Shown piece after piece: positions 38,661-49,207 of a stretch of DNA of 64,000 nucleotides (position 1 is its first letter; the number at the start of each line of letters is the position of its first letter). The position numbers and the translations under genes were made by a program. The stretch comes from Lingula anatina (taxonomy: Eukaryota; Brachiopoda; Lingulata; Lingulida; Lingulidae). Location: positions 141,036 through 205,035 of the forward strand of contig NW_019775425.1 in NCBI RefSeq assembly GCF_001039355.2, read 5' to 3'. A model generated the notes under the pieces. It was given only the letters and a program-made list of their open reading frames with translations, made no database searches and was not told the origin of the DNA.

Positions 38661-39589
38661 ACTGTCGAATGAGATGCAGCAAAGTAAACGAAGGATGATG
38701 GTGAAAGCCTGTAGCCAGTTTCCTATCCTAACAGACCTGATAAAAACTTCCAGTTTGTGATCATGTCTCAGTACTAGTTCTCCAATCTGACAGGAGCTGG
38801 CATGATATGAAAACATATAACTACTTTTGAGACAGATGACCACACCAAAAAACAGCAGCTTTAAATGTTGTCGACCAAAACATATTACACTTTCTAATAG
38901 AGAGTTCACTTGTGGTGAACAAGGTCTCCCCAGCAAGTGGCCTGCTGCTTATTTCAGAATCCCACTGCAGGACCAAGAATTGGGATATTTAGGAAAACAG
39001 ATGCTGAAATGACGCTCAAAGGGCACCATCTACAAGTTTGTCTTCACACAAGACAAGTTACTAATTTTCCACTCAGCACATTAAAATTACCCAATTAACC
39101 CAAGTATCGACTTGCGACAGCATGCTCAGTAGGCTTGGGAGAGGGTATAGCTTTTAGACCTCACCCATCCATGATGGAGCAGAGTCGAAGCTATAGGTAT
39201 TGAATCAACCATTAAGAATCAACACATTTTACCATTGGCAATTCAGTAATGGCTAGCCTTTGGTTGTCATAAAAGCAACCAAATACAGATACTGATTAAA
39301 TGGGCAAATAAATGTGCTTTATCCACTATCTCCTCTCTACAATGGCACACAGATACTCCAAATTAGATCATACATACATGTACAAAGGTGGGACAAGAAG
39401 GCTTTAGGTCAATCATTGGGCAGACAAGAAGAGAGCTTATGCCAATAGTACCGGTATTAAAATAAAGTATTTACATCAAACAACAATGGGCTCAGGTCGC
39501 TCTATAAAATGTAACATTTGTCATGAAAAATGGAGATGCATATTTTGCTCTTAAACAATCTTATGTGTTGTACTTAGATCACCCTAGAA

Positions 39590-40815
39590 TCAAATTTTCA
39601 TTAAATTTCATGATGACCTTGCAATAAGGTCAATCCTGTACCTCCTAGATTTTGGAAATAGTTGCAAATGATAAACAGGACCCCATTTACAAGGCATTAT
39701 TGGCATGCTAAACACGTTTCTGTAACATTTGGTAATTGAGAAATTATGGAATTTCGCTTGAAAATCTTACGATCTTGTAATTAGCGGTCATAACCTTAAC
39801 CTCTGGTGACCTTTAAATTAGTTGCAATTGATTGTTGACTTCTCATTTAGTAGGAATTGATACATTAAACATGCATGTTTTAGTGACGTACGGTTACCAA
39901 AAAATAGATAATATGATATAATTCACTTGGAAAATACTATGCCCTTGAAATTCTTTCATAATCTTGGCCTCTGGTGACCTTGAAAATAGTTGCAAGTGTT
40001 TGGCAGTGTCCCACTTGGTTGATACTGTTTCTTATAACATGTTTCTATGACAACAAGGGAACTGTCATATAGACATTATGGTTTTTTTTGCTCCAAAAAT
40101 GCTTTGACCTTGTAATAAGGTCATGACCTTGACCTCCAGTGACCTTGAGACTAGTTGCAAAAGATTGGGGATCACTCACTTAGTAGGAGTTGATACTTAA
40201 AACATGTTTTTGTGACATTGGGAAACTGTCATATAGACATTAAGGGTTTTTTTCCTCCNTTCTCATTTAGTAGGAATTGATACATTAAACATGCATGTTT
40301 TAGTGACGGACGGTTACCAAGTTATAGATAATATGATATAATTCACTTGGAAAATACTATGCCCTTGAAATTTTTTCATAATCTTGGCCTCTGGTGACCT
40401 TGAAAATAGTTGCAAGTGTTTGGCAGTGTCCAACTTGGTTGATACTGTTTCTTATAACATGTTTCTATGACAACAGGGGAACTGTCATATAGACATTATG
40501 GTTTTTTTTGCTCCAAAAATGCTTTGACCATGTAATAAGGTCATGACCTTGACCTCCAGTGACCTTGAGAGTAGTTGCAAAAGATTGGGGATCACTCACT
40601 TAGTAGGAGTTGATACTTAAAACATGTTTCTGTGACATTGGGAAACTGTCATATAGACATTACGGGTTTTTTTCCTCCAAAAATGCTTTGACCTTGCAAT
40701 AAGGTCATGACCTTGACCTCCGTGACCTTGAGACTAGTTGCAAAAGATTGGGGATCACTCACTTAATAGGAGTTGATACTTAAAACATCTTAAAACATGT
40801 TTCTGTGACATTGGG
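39590..40815 (+). repeat. ~165-bp tandem array rich in AGGTCA/TGACCT motifs
   Basis: Monomers recur about every 164-165 bp, with landmarks near 39610, 39770, 39940, 40105, 40521 and 40685. A typical unit holds TGACCTTGTAATAAGGTCATG, TGACCTCCAGTGACCTTGA, a TACTTAAAACATGTTTCTG block and GGGAAACTGTCATATAGACA. The exact palindrome AGGTCATGACCT occurs at 40118-40129, 40538-40549 and 40702-40713. A single N at 40259 joins two overlapping versions (39839-40258 versus 40260-40678), so the apparent copy number is inflated. Confidence 0.88.
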
Positions 40816-41089
40816 TTCCCAAGTTATGGATTTCAAGTCCACCCACCCCATTCAATAGCGGCCATTTTGGATTTTTGTGGAAAATGAGACCTTGCCATGG
40901 GGGGATTCATGGGGGAAATATTTTGGGCTATATTGGGCCTTCAACGGACCAGAATCAGTTGAGAAACCTTTGTCACCAATTTTTTCCAACCTAAGTTGTT
41001 TATTGACTGGCCTACAATGCAATCGCCTTTGCCGGTGTGACGAAACTGAGGGCCGTGTAACAGGGAGTCCGCCTTTCATTTAGGTCAGG

Positions 41090-41266
41090 GCTTTTTTTTT
41101 TGGGGGGGGGGGGGGGGGGTTCGGAGGGTTCGAAAGAATCGCCCTTTTTGCTGGGAAAAGGTCCACTCTGGATAAAATTAGATCTAGGTACATGAAGGTT
41201 TTATGGTAAAAGGTCCACTTATTCAGAAAACGAACCCCCCATTTGAAATTGCTGGCTACGGGCCTG
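41090..41266. repeat. Damaged GGCCCGTAGCC-type MITE with long G tract
   Basis: The right end TGGCTACGGGCCTG is intact and the left terminus is replaced by T and G homopolymers. Inner motifs (GGTCCACTCTGG, ATCTAGGTACATG, GGTCCACTTATTCAGAAAA) match the other copies. Confidence 0.75.
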
Positions 41267-41734
41267 TTAGGTACACTGGTTAGGGTTAGCCTAACCTAAG
41301 TGGATCAAAATTTAGGGCGAGGCTTACCTGTACAAATGAATGGGAAGCGGATTCTGTATCATGGAGGACTCTGTGCCACGTTACACCGGTCATTTGTGAT
41401 GAAGGAGCGAGCTGCCGCATGGGGAATGGTGCTACTCCAAGCTAGAGACCAGCTGAGTGATGGCGTTAATTTCAAGCAAAAATTTTCGCTGAGAAAAAAA
41501 TTGTCAAGAATTAGTCATGATCAGAGACAAAGTTGTTTATGTCTAGTGAACGACTGATCAGTGGGCCTGGTAGAGGGTGGGGGGGTGCCGACTTCAAACC
41601 ACCGGTGACCCATGCTTGGTTGTCACCTTGATTAATTAATTAACCTTAAAAATACACAGAAAACAACTTTAGAATAGGGGAGACCGGGGCTAGTTGGACT
41701 CCTGGGTTAGTTGCCCCCCCCCCCCCCCCCCCCA

Positions 41735-42216
41735 NNNNNNNNNNNNNNNNNNNNNNNNNNNNNNNNNNNNNNNNNNNNNNNNNNNNNNNNNNNNNNNNNN
41801 NNNNNNNNNNNNNNNNNNNNNNNNNNNNNNNNNNNNNNNNNNNNNNNNNNNNNNNNNNNNNNNNNNNNNNNNNNNNNNNNNNNNNNNNNNNNNNNNNNNN
41901 NNNNNNNNNNNNNNNNNNNNNNNNNNNNNNNNNNNNNNNNNNNNNNNNNNNNNNNNNNNNNNNNNNNNNNNNNNNNNNNNNNNNNNNNNNNNNNNNNNNN
42001 NNNNNNNNNNNNNNNNNNNNNNNNNNNNNNNNNNNNNNNNNNNNNNNNNNNNNNNNNNNNNNNNNNNNNNNNNNNNNNNNNNNNNNNNNNNNNNNNNNNN
42101 NNNNNNNNNNNNNNNNNNNNNNNNNNNNNNNNNNNNNNNNNNNNNNNNNNNNNNNNNNNNNNNNNNNNNNNNNNNNNNNNNNNNNNNNNNNNNNNNNNNN
42201 NNNNNNNNNNNNNNNN
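41735..42216. other. Assembly gap (482 N)
   Basis: N run bounded on both sides by poly-C (about 20 C on the left, 16 C on the right). The break is probably due to the homopolymer. Proline or glycine frames across it are meaningless. Confidence 0.98.
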
Positions 42217-43539
42217 CCCCCCCCCCCCCCCCACCCCCATCGATTTATGACAAAGTAACTATGGGGTAAAAGAATTGATCACATCATTTTGTAAAGTGAC
42301 AGTATATAGGAATAGGCCTATATGGCGATTTCATGAAATTCCTTTTAAAACGATTTCCAACTCCAAGCATAAAAACAACGTGTTTTTTTCCTGCAGTCAA
42401 TCATAAATCTTTCCATATACCACACCAATACTAATGCATTTTTTCCTATTGAAAAGAAGTTCCTGAAATTTAGGTCTCGCTCCTAGCTGGTGAGCCATCG
42501 CCTAAAGATGTTTTATTATATAATATCGATAAGGGGGGGGGGGGGGGGGCAATGATGCCGGTCAAATCAAGTTGCATGGGGGGAGGGGGGGAGAAATTGG
42601 GGGTGAAATTGTATTGTTTGTAGTTTATCTTACTGTCATTATAAAAGGTAGACAGTATAAAAGAGAGACAATGATAACGATTTAAAGCACAACTACATTT
42701 ATCTCCAACGCGACCGTAGGAAATGGAGAAATGTGCCATGAAATAGCCAAAGACATATTTGTGAATATCAAGTGAAAAGCAACCCGAGGCCGTGATAGAG
42801 GGTAGTTATGACGTTGGTTGGAAGATTACGGAACAGGAGTTTCAGACAAACAATTATTAATATATAGCCTAATTCCGTAGTAATTACTAGGCAAGGTAGG
42901 CCTACACCTTAATTACACACGTTTAAATCGCTTGTTTTTGGCAGTACCTCTGGGTCATGTAACAAATATGGAGGCAATCTTCTTATCGTCATCGGAAGCG
43001 ACGCATTGCATTACTCATTATTATCTGGTAATAGAGATTGACAACCGGGATATTACTAATTAAACACCACAAAATCCCTAGAAAATAATACGGTAGTTAG
43101 TCGATCTTTTCAGAGACGGGGGGTGAATTTTACAGATAATGCATATTCTAAGTCATATTTTTAAGATTTTTAAATGTTTAAAAACATTCCTATTAAGTGG
43201 AGGCAACTAAATTAAAATGTAGACTTCTCTTTACTACTACTCCTTGCAGTAAAAGCACTACAAATGCTATAAAGAAATATAATTTTTGAGATTATAAAAA
43301 TATATATCCGAAAGTTTGATGATTTTTGCCCATTGAAAATATGCATCGCAAAATTCTAAATAAGCTATCATGATTTGGCAACTGAAAAGGGCAGACACTC
43401 GAAAACCCCACCACAAGAAAGAAAGCGCAATCACTGCCACAATGAAATTGAAGAAAATGTACGCTTCAGAAGAAATTTTTATCTAAAAAGTCTGATTTGG
43501 GAAATGGTGACTTGTTTAGTTAAAGGGAAATAATAATGA

Positions 43540-44015
43540 AAAGCACTCCGAGAGCGCATACCTCCGCCAAGGCAGCAAAGTCTCCACCCAATGCCGTTTC
43601 ACCCCTAAATTTTCATTCTATAATGATTTATTTATTTATTTTTTTTTCATTTTTGATTACTGATTGATTAATGATCCGGATCACCACCAAAAACAGGGCC
43701 GTAGCCTGAGCAAAATGTCAGTGGGGGCAGTAAGCGGACACGAGGGGGCGAAGCCCCCGAGGGGGGAGGGGTTGTCCCCCTACCAGTGTGGAAAATTCTA
43801 AATCCCAGGGGGGGGGCGGATGCCCCCCCTGCCCCCCCGGAGGCTACGGCCCTGAAAAACTAATCATCTGTTCCTTGGCCCACTTCTGACAGTTCCTGAA
43901 AATTTCATCAAAATCGGTCCATAACTTTTTATGTAATGTTGCTAACAGACAGACAGACAGACAAACTAACGGAACCAAAAACATAACCTACTTGGCGGAG
44001 GTAATTATCTCTCGG
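43540..44015. repeat. Dispersed repeat with CCTCCGCCAAGG termini, interrupted by a MITE
   Basis: The left end has ATACCTCCGCCAAGG and the right end CTTGGCGGAGGTAAT, as inverted termini. The body includes GATCCGGATCACCACCAAAA, TCCTGAAAATTTCATC and an (ACAG)n stretch before the right end. This type of repeat is widespread in marine animals; I give no family name. The MITE at 43694-43854 is nested in it. Confidence 0.75.
43694..43854. mobile_element. MITE with CAGGGCCGTAGCC termini
   Basis: The 161-bp element starts CAGGGCCGTAGCC and ends GGCTACGGCCCTG, flanked by AAAAA on both sides (low-complexity 5-bp duplication). It is GC-rich inside and splits the older repeat around it, so it inserted later. 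Confidence 0.85.
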
Positions 44016-44350
44016 CCGTGCATGCAGTATCACATGTAAATACACTGCGAATAGCAAAGTACTGGCGTACTATTTGTATCTCGTAATCATTCTAGGACAC
44101 ATGATGATAAAAAACTTTGTCGTTTGGATTTGTGACTGCAATAATCAAATTAACGACTTTCAACGAATTAATGGTGATAGTTTAGATAAACAACCGCTAC
44201 TTATGAAAAAAACGTCTGATTTGGGAAATTATTAAGTTATACTAATACGCCTGGTGTTTTTATTCACAGTTCATACTTGTAGACGCATCAGCTAATTTAA
44301 TAAGGCCGCTTTAATTACACTATAGGCGCATTAACTACCAAAGTTAATCC

Positions 44351-44500
44351 GCGGACTAACAGATTCGCTAATCAAATATGGCCGAACCACTTGAAAGCTT
44401 ACCGCGTTATCCCTGCGGGGAATCTATTCTACTAGGGAATTATGCAACAAGCTTCCGAATAGGTCGGCCATATTGGATCTGCGGATCTGTTAACTCCCGA
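44351..44500. repeat. MITE of the GCGGACTAACAGATC family, copy 1
   Basis: Left GCGGACTAACAGATTC with AATCAAATATGGCCGAACC; right AGGTCGGCCATATTGGATC and GCGGATCTGTTAAC as inverted termini. A second copy is at 62809-62961. Confidence 0.75.
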
Positions 44501-45067
44501 CCAATTTGTTCTGAATGAGGCCTATATTTAAACTGTTTTTATAGTACATATATATATATTGCGTGCACTTTTCCATTTTCCAAGGCACATGTGCACCTTA
44601 CAAGTTATCTGATCTCGTGTACACTTCACGTAAAATGACAGAGGGACAGAGGGTCGGCTATATCAGTCTGATGATCAGATAATGTCACAAAGCCATAAAC
44701 AATCTTTTCCAATTACCAGAAAATGGGGATAAAATAAAACAATCTGTTCCCCTTGATGTTCAGTTTTTTGTAGTTCATCGACTGGAAGTAAAGCACTTAA
44801 AGGGATAACATCTGTTCGTTTTGGCCAAAAATTGAATTTTCCTGGAGTAAACAACAATTTTCCATACTTACCAATGGTTAATGAATCCATTTCTACATTC
44901 AAAGTTAGTCCCTGTTTCTTTTTTTTTTCTTAAAAGTTTGTTTGTTTTGTTATAATCTCTTAAGGGATTATAACAGAGTATAGCCATCTATGGAGGTCAC
45001 GTGGTCCGATGACAAGTTCAGAAATCAGAATAATAGCTATAACTGCCGTTATTATATTATATATATT

Positions 45068-45132
45068 ATATTTCTATGAGTTGTTTACAATGTTTTTATT
45101 GTGAAATATAGATCTCATACGAAGAGCTATTA
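45068..45132. repeat. 65-bp direct repeat, copy 1 (GPCR 3' flank)
   Basis: TATTTCTATGAGTTGTTTAC followed by AATGTTTTTATTGTGAAAT and GATCTCATACGAAGA recurs with a few changes at 47159-47224, on the other side of the GPCR. Confidence 0.8.
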
Positions 45133-45141
45133 TCCAATTTA

Positions 45142-46536
45142 TTAAATGAAATTGTTTTCTGCAGTTTCGGAGGAACTGTCTCTTCGTCGGCAGTAATTTG
45201 CAATATCGTGAATTAAAGAACTAAGCCTTTTCCTAAACACGTAGGACCTCAGTGTGTATATGTAAGGATTAGCGCATGTATTTATAAATCTAAATGAACT
45301 TGCAATTACACCGATAATATACTGATTTATATCAAGACTTGACGATTGTGATTTAAATATTATAAAAATAATGAGAAAAGGCAATATACTAATTAGAAAT
45401 ATGACCAGTAAAAGTAAACTAGACAAAATAACTTGCTGGTCTTTCTGTATGATTTTTACATAGTGCATGTCCGAACCTGTTTGCACCTCCATTACGTCGG
45501 TTGTTTCCTGTGCAATTATGTCTATAGTGTCAGGGCTCACGTTGCCTCTTGTCCACCGAACTTGAGCATTCGTGTTAATTTTTCTTTGGGAAAATTGCGG
45601 TACATCTGTTCGCTGCGAGGTGGAGCAAGATGGAGCTCCGGATCCTGGTAGTTCCTGGGCGTCTCTGGCTGAAATGGCTTCTATTGCGGTTGGCGCGTTT
45701 CCTGTAGATTTTGGTATACATGTATGAACACAATGGCTTTGTTGATGCTGTCGTGAGACACGCTCTATAGGAGTAAAAGTCGGAGAAAGTGATTCGTCTG
45801 TGTTGTTGCCACCATCCGCCATAAACATGTTGGCGACATTTGCAGACACTGTGTGTACGGTATGTCCAGTGTAGTAAGGTTTTACCAACTGGCGTTGTTT
45901 TAAAATTTTTTTCACGACTGACAAGTAAGATAATATTGTTACTGTAACGCAGGTCATTGCAAATGTATAAGCAATTTTAAATAAAACACTGCTAGGTTGT
46001 TTTCCGTCCTTCTGACATTGCAAAGGGAACACAAATTCCCTGTTAGATTCGGAAACAAATGCAAAGAATATGATGCCTAGAATCCAATGTGCAGTCAGGC
46101 ATATTTTGAAAACATGCTTTGGGATAGTCAGAGTAGGCTTGTGAAACTTGGCTGCTCGCAGGACACTTATACTGGCCAAAATAACGATATTCATAAATGG
46201 TCCTAGGGCTAAAACACGCCCTATAGAGCAATTGATAGAAAGTGTCGATTCATCCCATGACCAAAGTGTCATAACGAATAACGGGCACCCAATTAAAGAC
46301 ATAAACAGATCAACGAGTGCTAAGTTAATGTGGAATGAATTCCACCATGTTTTCAGAGACGGAGTACTTCTTGTGATCATAATAACGCAAATGTTACCGA
46401 ACGCTCCAAACACTGCCAATATAGCTGTAAATAGTGTCACGGTGATGTGTGTCCATCTTGTATCATCAAAAAATCCTGGCTGATTCCACAAGCTAGTGTT
46501 TTCTGTGGCGTTGTATCCGCTGGACGAATTCCTCAT
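45142..46536 (-). CDS. Intronless class A (rhodopsin-like) G-protein-coupled receptor, orphan
   Basis: 464 residues. The start is ATG 46536; the frame is open further upstream but lacks another ATG. Three N-glycosylation sequons (N3, N9, N13) lie in the N-terminus. Seven hydrophobic segments fall at about 31-54 (TM1, GN48), 68-92 (TM2, LALVD76), 106-127 (TM3), 146-162 (TM4), 185-209 (TM5), 369-394 (TM6) and 405-427 (TM7, NPYIY 423-427). C103 and C174 can form the TM3-ECL2 disulfide. The DRY motif reads LRA (R127 retained), TM6 lacks the CWxP core (ISILPF), and the third intracellular loop is unusually long (~155 residues, Ser/Thr/Gln-rich). The C-tail is short with basic and serine clusters. 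It should be a plasma-membrane receptor signalling through G proteins; the ligand cannot be predicted. A minus-strand AATAAA overlaps the stop codon. Confidence 0.9.
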   Translation of the reverse strand: MRNSSSGYNATENTSLWNQPGFFDDTRWTHITVTLFTAILAVFGAFGNICVIMITRSTPSLKTWWNSFHINLALVDLFMSLIGCPLFVMTLWSWDESTLSINCSIGRVLALGPFMNIVILASISVLRAAKFHKPTLTIPKHVFKICLTAHWILGIIFFAFVSESNREFVFPLQCQKDGKQPSSVLFKIAYTFAMTCVTVTILSYLSVVKKILKQRQLVKPYYTGHTVHTVSANVANMFMADGGNNTDESLSPTFTPIERVSRQHQQSHCVHTCIPKSTGNAPTAIEAISARDAQELPGSGAPSCSTSQRTDVPQFSQRKINTNAQVRWTRGNVSPDTIDIIAQETTDVMEVQTGSDMHYVKIIQKDQQVILSSLLLLVIFLISILPFLIIFIIFKSQSSSLDINQYIIGVIASSFRFINTCANPYIYTLRSYVFRKRLSSLIHDIANYCRRRDSSSETAENNFI

Positions 46537-47158
46537 TTTGTATATTGGTAGTGGTATTTTTTTTTTTACCGTTTTAAATACTGGTATGGCTAAAGAAAGA
46601 GGTCCAAATGTCGTCAATCCAGCCCGTTCGATATGTTCCTTCAATAATACGATATCAAGACGTGTGCCGACAGAATGCTCCACGTCATCATAATTACTGC
46701 CGCGTATAACATCCACAAACAACCTGGCAACGCAACTTGAATCCAGCCAGAATCATTATCAAAGCAGACCTGGAACAATCTTTACAACAGTGCTACAGAC
46801 ATCACGCGCGAAAAGAATACAAAGTCATCCTACATAATTTCATTATGTCCTTTAGACAAAAATTCCAGTTTTAAATCTTTTCAAAAAGCTAAAAAGAAAA
46901 TAAAGTCGTTTTGAAGGTGATGTGTTAGAATATACTAGTACATACAACCCGCGTGTTTTCCACAAGCAGTTCTCAAACAACAAGAGTGAAAATGGTAATT
47001 CGGAACTTAATATCGACACACTTCATTATAATTTTCAAAACATGATGAGTGGTGGATTTTGAAATACATGAATTAGACTATAATGTAGATTAATATACAG
47101 ACACAATTTCAAAAATAATTGCGATAACCACCGTTTTGGTGGTAAAATAAAATTTATT
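46537..47158. other. Upstream region of the GPCR gene
   Basis: AT-rich, without a recognisable gene. The GPCR reading frame stays open to about 46722 without an ATG, so this part is probably 5' UTR. No clear TATA box was found. Confidence 0.4.
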
Positions 47159-47224
47159 TTATTTCTATGAGTTGTTTACAATGTGTTTATTGTGAAATGT
47201 GGATCTCACACGAAGACTTGTTAT
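47159..47224. repeat. 65-bp direct repeat, copy 2
   Basis: Diverged copy of 45068-45132 (TATTTCTATGAGTTGTTTAC, then GTTTATTGTGAAAT and GATCTCACACGAAGA), directly abutting the LINE remnant. Confidence 0.8.
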
Positions 47225-48080
47225 CACTTTAAGATGCTTAAAAATAGGCTAGTGGCTTGGGTTAAAAACAACTGTATTAACGTCACGACTAATATTCATT
47301 TCGGATCTAAATCTGGACTTAGTACTGATCATGTTTTCTGCTACAACGATTGATTAATAAGAAGCAGTATTGTGCGCTTATAGACTACAAATCCGCTTTC
47401 GATTTAAAATGATAAGCCGGGTCTTTGGGAAAAATAATTAAACTCGGTGTGCAAGGGAAATGATACAAGCCGTCTTTATAGCGGTGTTAAATCTTGTGTT
47501 AAGTATGAAGGCAACTATCAAAATACTTCCAAATATATACAGATCTTGTACAAGGAGAGGCCATGTTCACTCTATTTTAGCCTTTATATGTAAATGATTA
47601 TGAAACTCTTTGTTTATCGAAATTTTGTGACTGTGTAGAAGACATCTCTTCTTATTTGCGTATGCTGACGATAATGTACCCTACTTTTTTCAAAAACTCC
47701 TCAAGGTTAACAAAAAACTAATAGTTACCCTACAGAAATACTCACATTGGAAATTTACAGTGGATATAGTAAAAACAAAAAGAATATATGGTAACTATAG
47801 TGTGGTTAAGGGCTGTTTAATAAAGGCTGATGAAACATGGACGTATAACGATTTTGAAAGGGTGAATAGGTTCAGTAACCTTGGTTTATCGGTAAGTTTT
47901 GTTAAAAACATATTGCAAAGCATTTTAAACTATGCATCGGAAATATGGGAGGAGATTACGTGAATAAGGAAAATAATGTTGAATTTCTGAAAAAACACGG
48001 AACGATTTTATAACTTTGAACAAATCCCATGCGATTAAAATCCCGAAAATCGGAGATTTTCCTGCCAATATCACTTTGAA
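47225..48080 (+). pseudogene. Decayed non-LTR retrotransposon (LINE) reverse transcriptase fragment
   Basis: Conceptual translation in shifting frames gives LINE RT landmarks in the right order: a K-LKNRLVAW segment, FGSKSGLSTDHVF, LIDYKSAFD (RT motif A region), LYSGVKSCVKYEG, SLYVNDYE, a YADDN-like remnant (tatgctgacgataatg), IVKTKRI (motif D/E region), ERVNRFSNLGLSV and ILNYASEIWEE. Stops and frameshifts are frequent and both ends are missing, so this is a dead copy. The clade (I/Jockey-like?) is not determined. Confidence 0.7.
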
Positions 48081-48200
48081 TAAGCAAAAGTTTGTCAGCA
48101 AAGGGTCAAGAAATCATAATGATAACTGAAGCAGTCTTGTTTTTTCACAGACGCGCTTTGAATTTGTTTTATTTTCAGTGTATAAATATTATAAAATACA

Positions 48201-48373
48201 GGGCCATAGCCAGTTAATTTAAAGGGGAGGGGCATGGCGAGGGGGGGGGGGTCTTTTTCTGAAAAAGACGACCTTTTGCCATGAAATCTTATGGAAATCT
48301 TCATCGAGTTTTTACCCAGAACGGACCTTTTCCCGGCACCCCCCCCCCCTCCTCCTTTCCAACTACGGGCCTG
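48201..48373. repeat. GGCCCGTAGCC-type MITE, reverse orientation, degenerate
   Basis: Begins CAGGGCCATAGCCA and ends ACTACGGGCCTG, with G and C runs and TTTTTCTGAAAAAG and TTTTTACCCAGA motifs inside. A further fragment (TTTTTCTGAAAAAGTGGACC) follows near 48520. Confidence 0.65.
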
Positions 48374-48754
48374 AATTTTTTATCTGAGAAACCTTTTTAC
48401 TTCAAAACCTAGCTAGGCCTACATGTGCTTTGCTTTTATTTTATTTGTTTTTTTCATAAAGGAAAAGTAAATAGATCAAAGTTAATTTGACAGACTTTAA
48501 ACCAATATTATATAGCACTTTTTCTGAAAAAGTGGACCTAGATCGATTTTTACCCACAGCAGTCCTTTTACAGGTGTGACAGGAATGGTAGTCGTAGGAA
48601 TAGAAGTCCTATACGCTTAGTACAGGTTAGGGTTAGTTGGAGTAATTAGGGTTAGTATATGGGACGCATGTAACCTGGGAAACGGGCATCGGTTCCTAGC
48701 GGACTTTTATTCCTGTTACACCGGGCCACTTTACGGAACTAATCGTGTAGCCAC

Positions 48755-48765
48755 TTCGCGCCAAA
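48755..48765 (+). promoter_or_regulatory. Candidate E2F site upstream of MSH6
   Basis: TTCGCGCCAAA fits the E2F/DP consensus (TTTSGCGC/GCGCCAAA) and lies about 280 bp upstream of the MSH6 start codon. E2F control is established for mismatch-repair genes in vertebrates. Sequence match only. Confidence 0.45.
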
Positions 48766-49041
48766 TAATAACAAATAGGTCAAACCCCAGGTCACTGGTA
48801 TAGACTCGTCTATAATTAAAGAGCTGCATGTAAAATCAACGTGCAATATCGAACGAAAAACAAAAAACTTTCACATGTTGGATCAAAGAACGAAAAATGT
48901 AAATAACAGATAGTTTGTTAAACGTAATAAAAGGATATGTGCAACAGAAATAGAGATAGATTAACGCAGGCACAGGTGCTGCTATCCCCTACATTTGAAC
49001 GAGTTCATTAGGCTCCATGTGCGGCGGCTTTAATCCCAGTG

Positions 49042-49207
49042 ATGTCGAAAGCGCAGAACTCGATCCTTTCCTACTTTAGCAAGACACCAAAGTCTGAAAA
49101 AACACAGAACAAGGAAAAGAATGTCCTGACACCGAAACAGACGCGATCCTCGCCAAATAGGTCGGGAAGTCAGGGGGACAAGAAGGAGAAAGCAACTGGG
49201 AAAGTGG
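49042..49207 (+). CDS. MSH6: MSH6 exon 1: PCNA-interaction motif
   Basis: ATG 49042 starts [25 protein letters not shown] fits the PIP-box pattern Qxx(I/L)xx(F/Y)F found at the N-terminus of MSH6 and used to bind PCNA. The donor is GTGG|GTCAGT (phase 1), chosen because it alone restores the PWWP frame ([10 protein letters not shown]) in the next exon. Confidence 0.9.

Larger units (their letters stand above)
23199..45067. other. Large non-coding, repeat-rich stretch
   Basis: No exon with strong splice and composition support was found. A minus-strand donor-like site (AAGAG|GTAAG) near 28067 could end a 5' non-coding exon of the gene at 22578-23198, but this is only a possibility. Otherwise the stretch holds terminal-inverted-repeat elements (23934, 26391, 33006, 33972, 43694, 44351), tandem duplications (26846, 36190), an AGGTCA-rich tandem array (39590-40815), homopolymer G/C tracts (27655, 35703, 41101, 41714, 42533) and an assembly gap. 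Confidence 0.5.

Noticed and set aside
41694-42269. Long frames through the N gap
   Set aside because: Consist of N and poly-C/G only.
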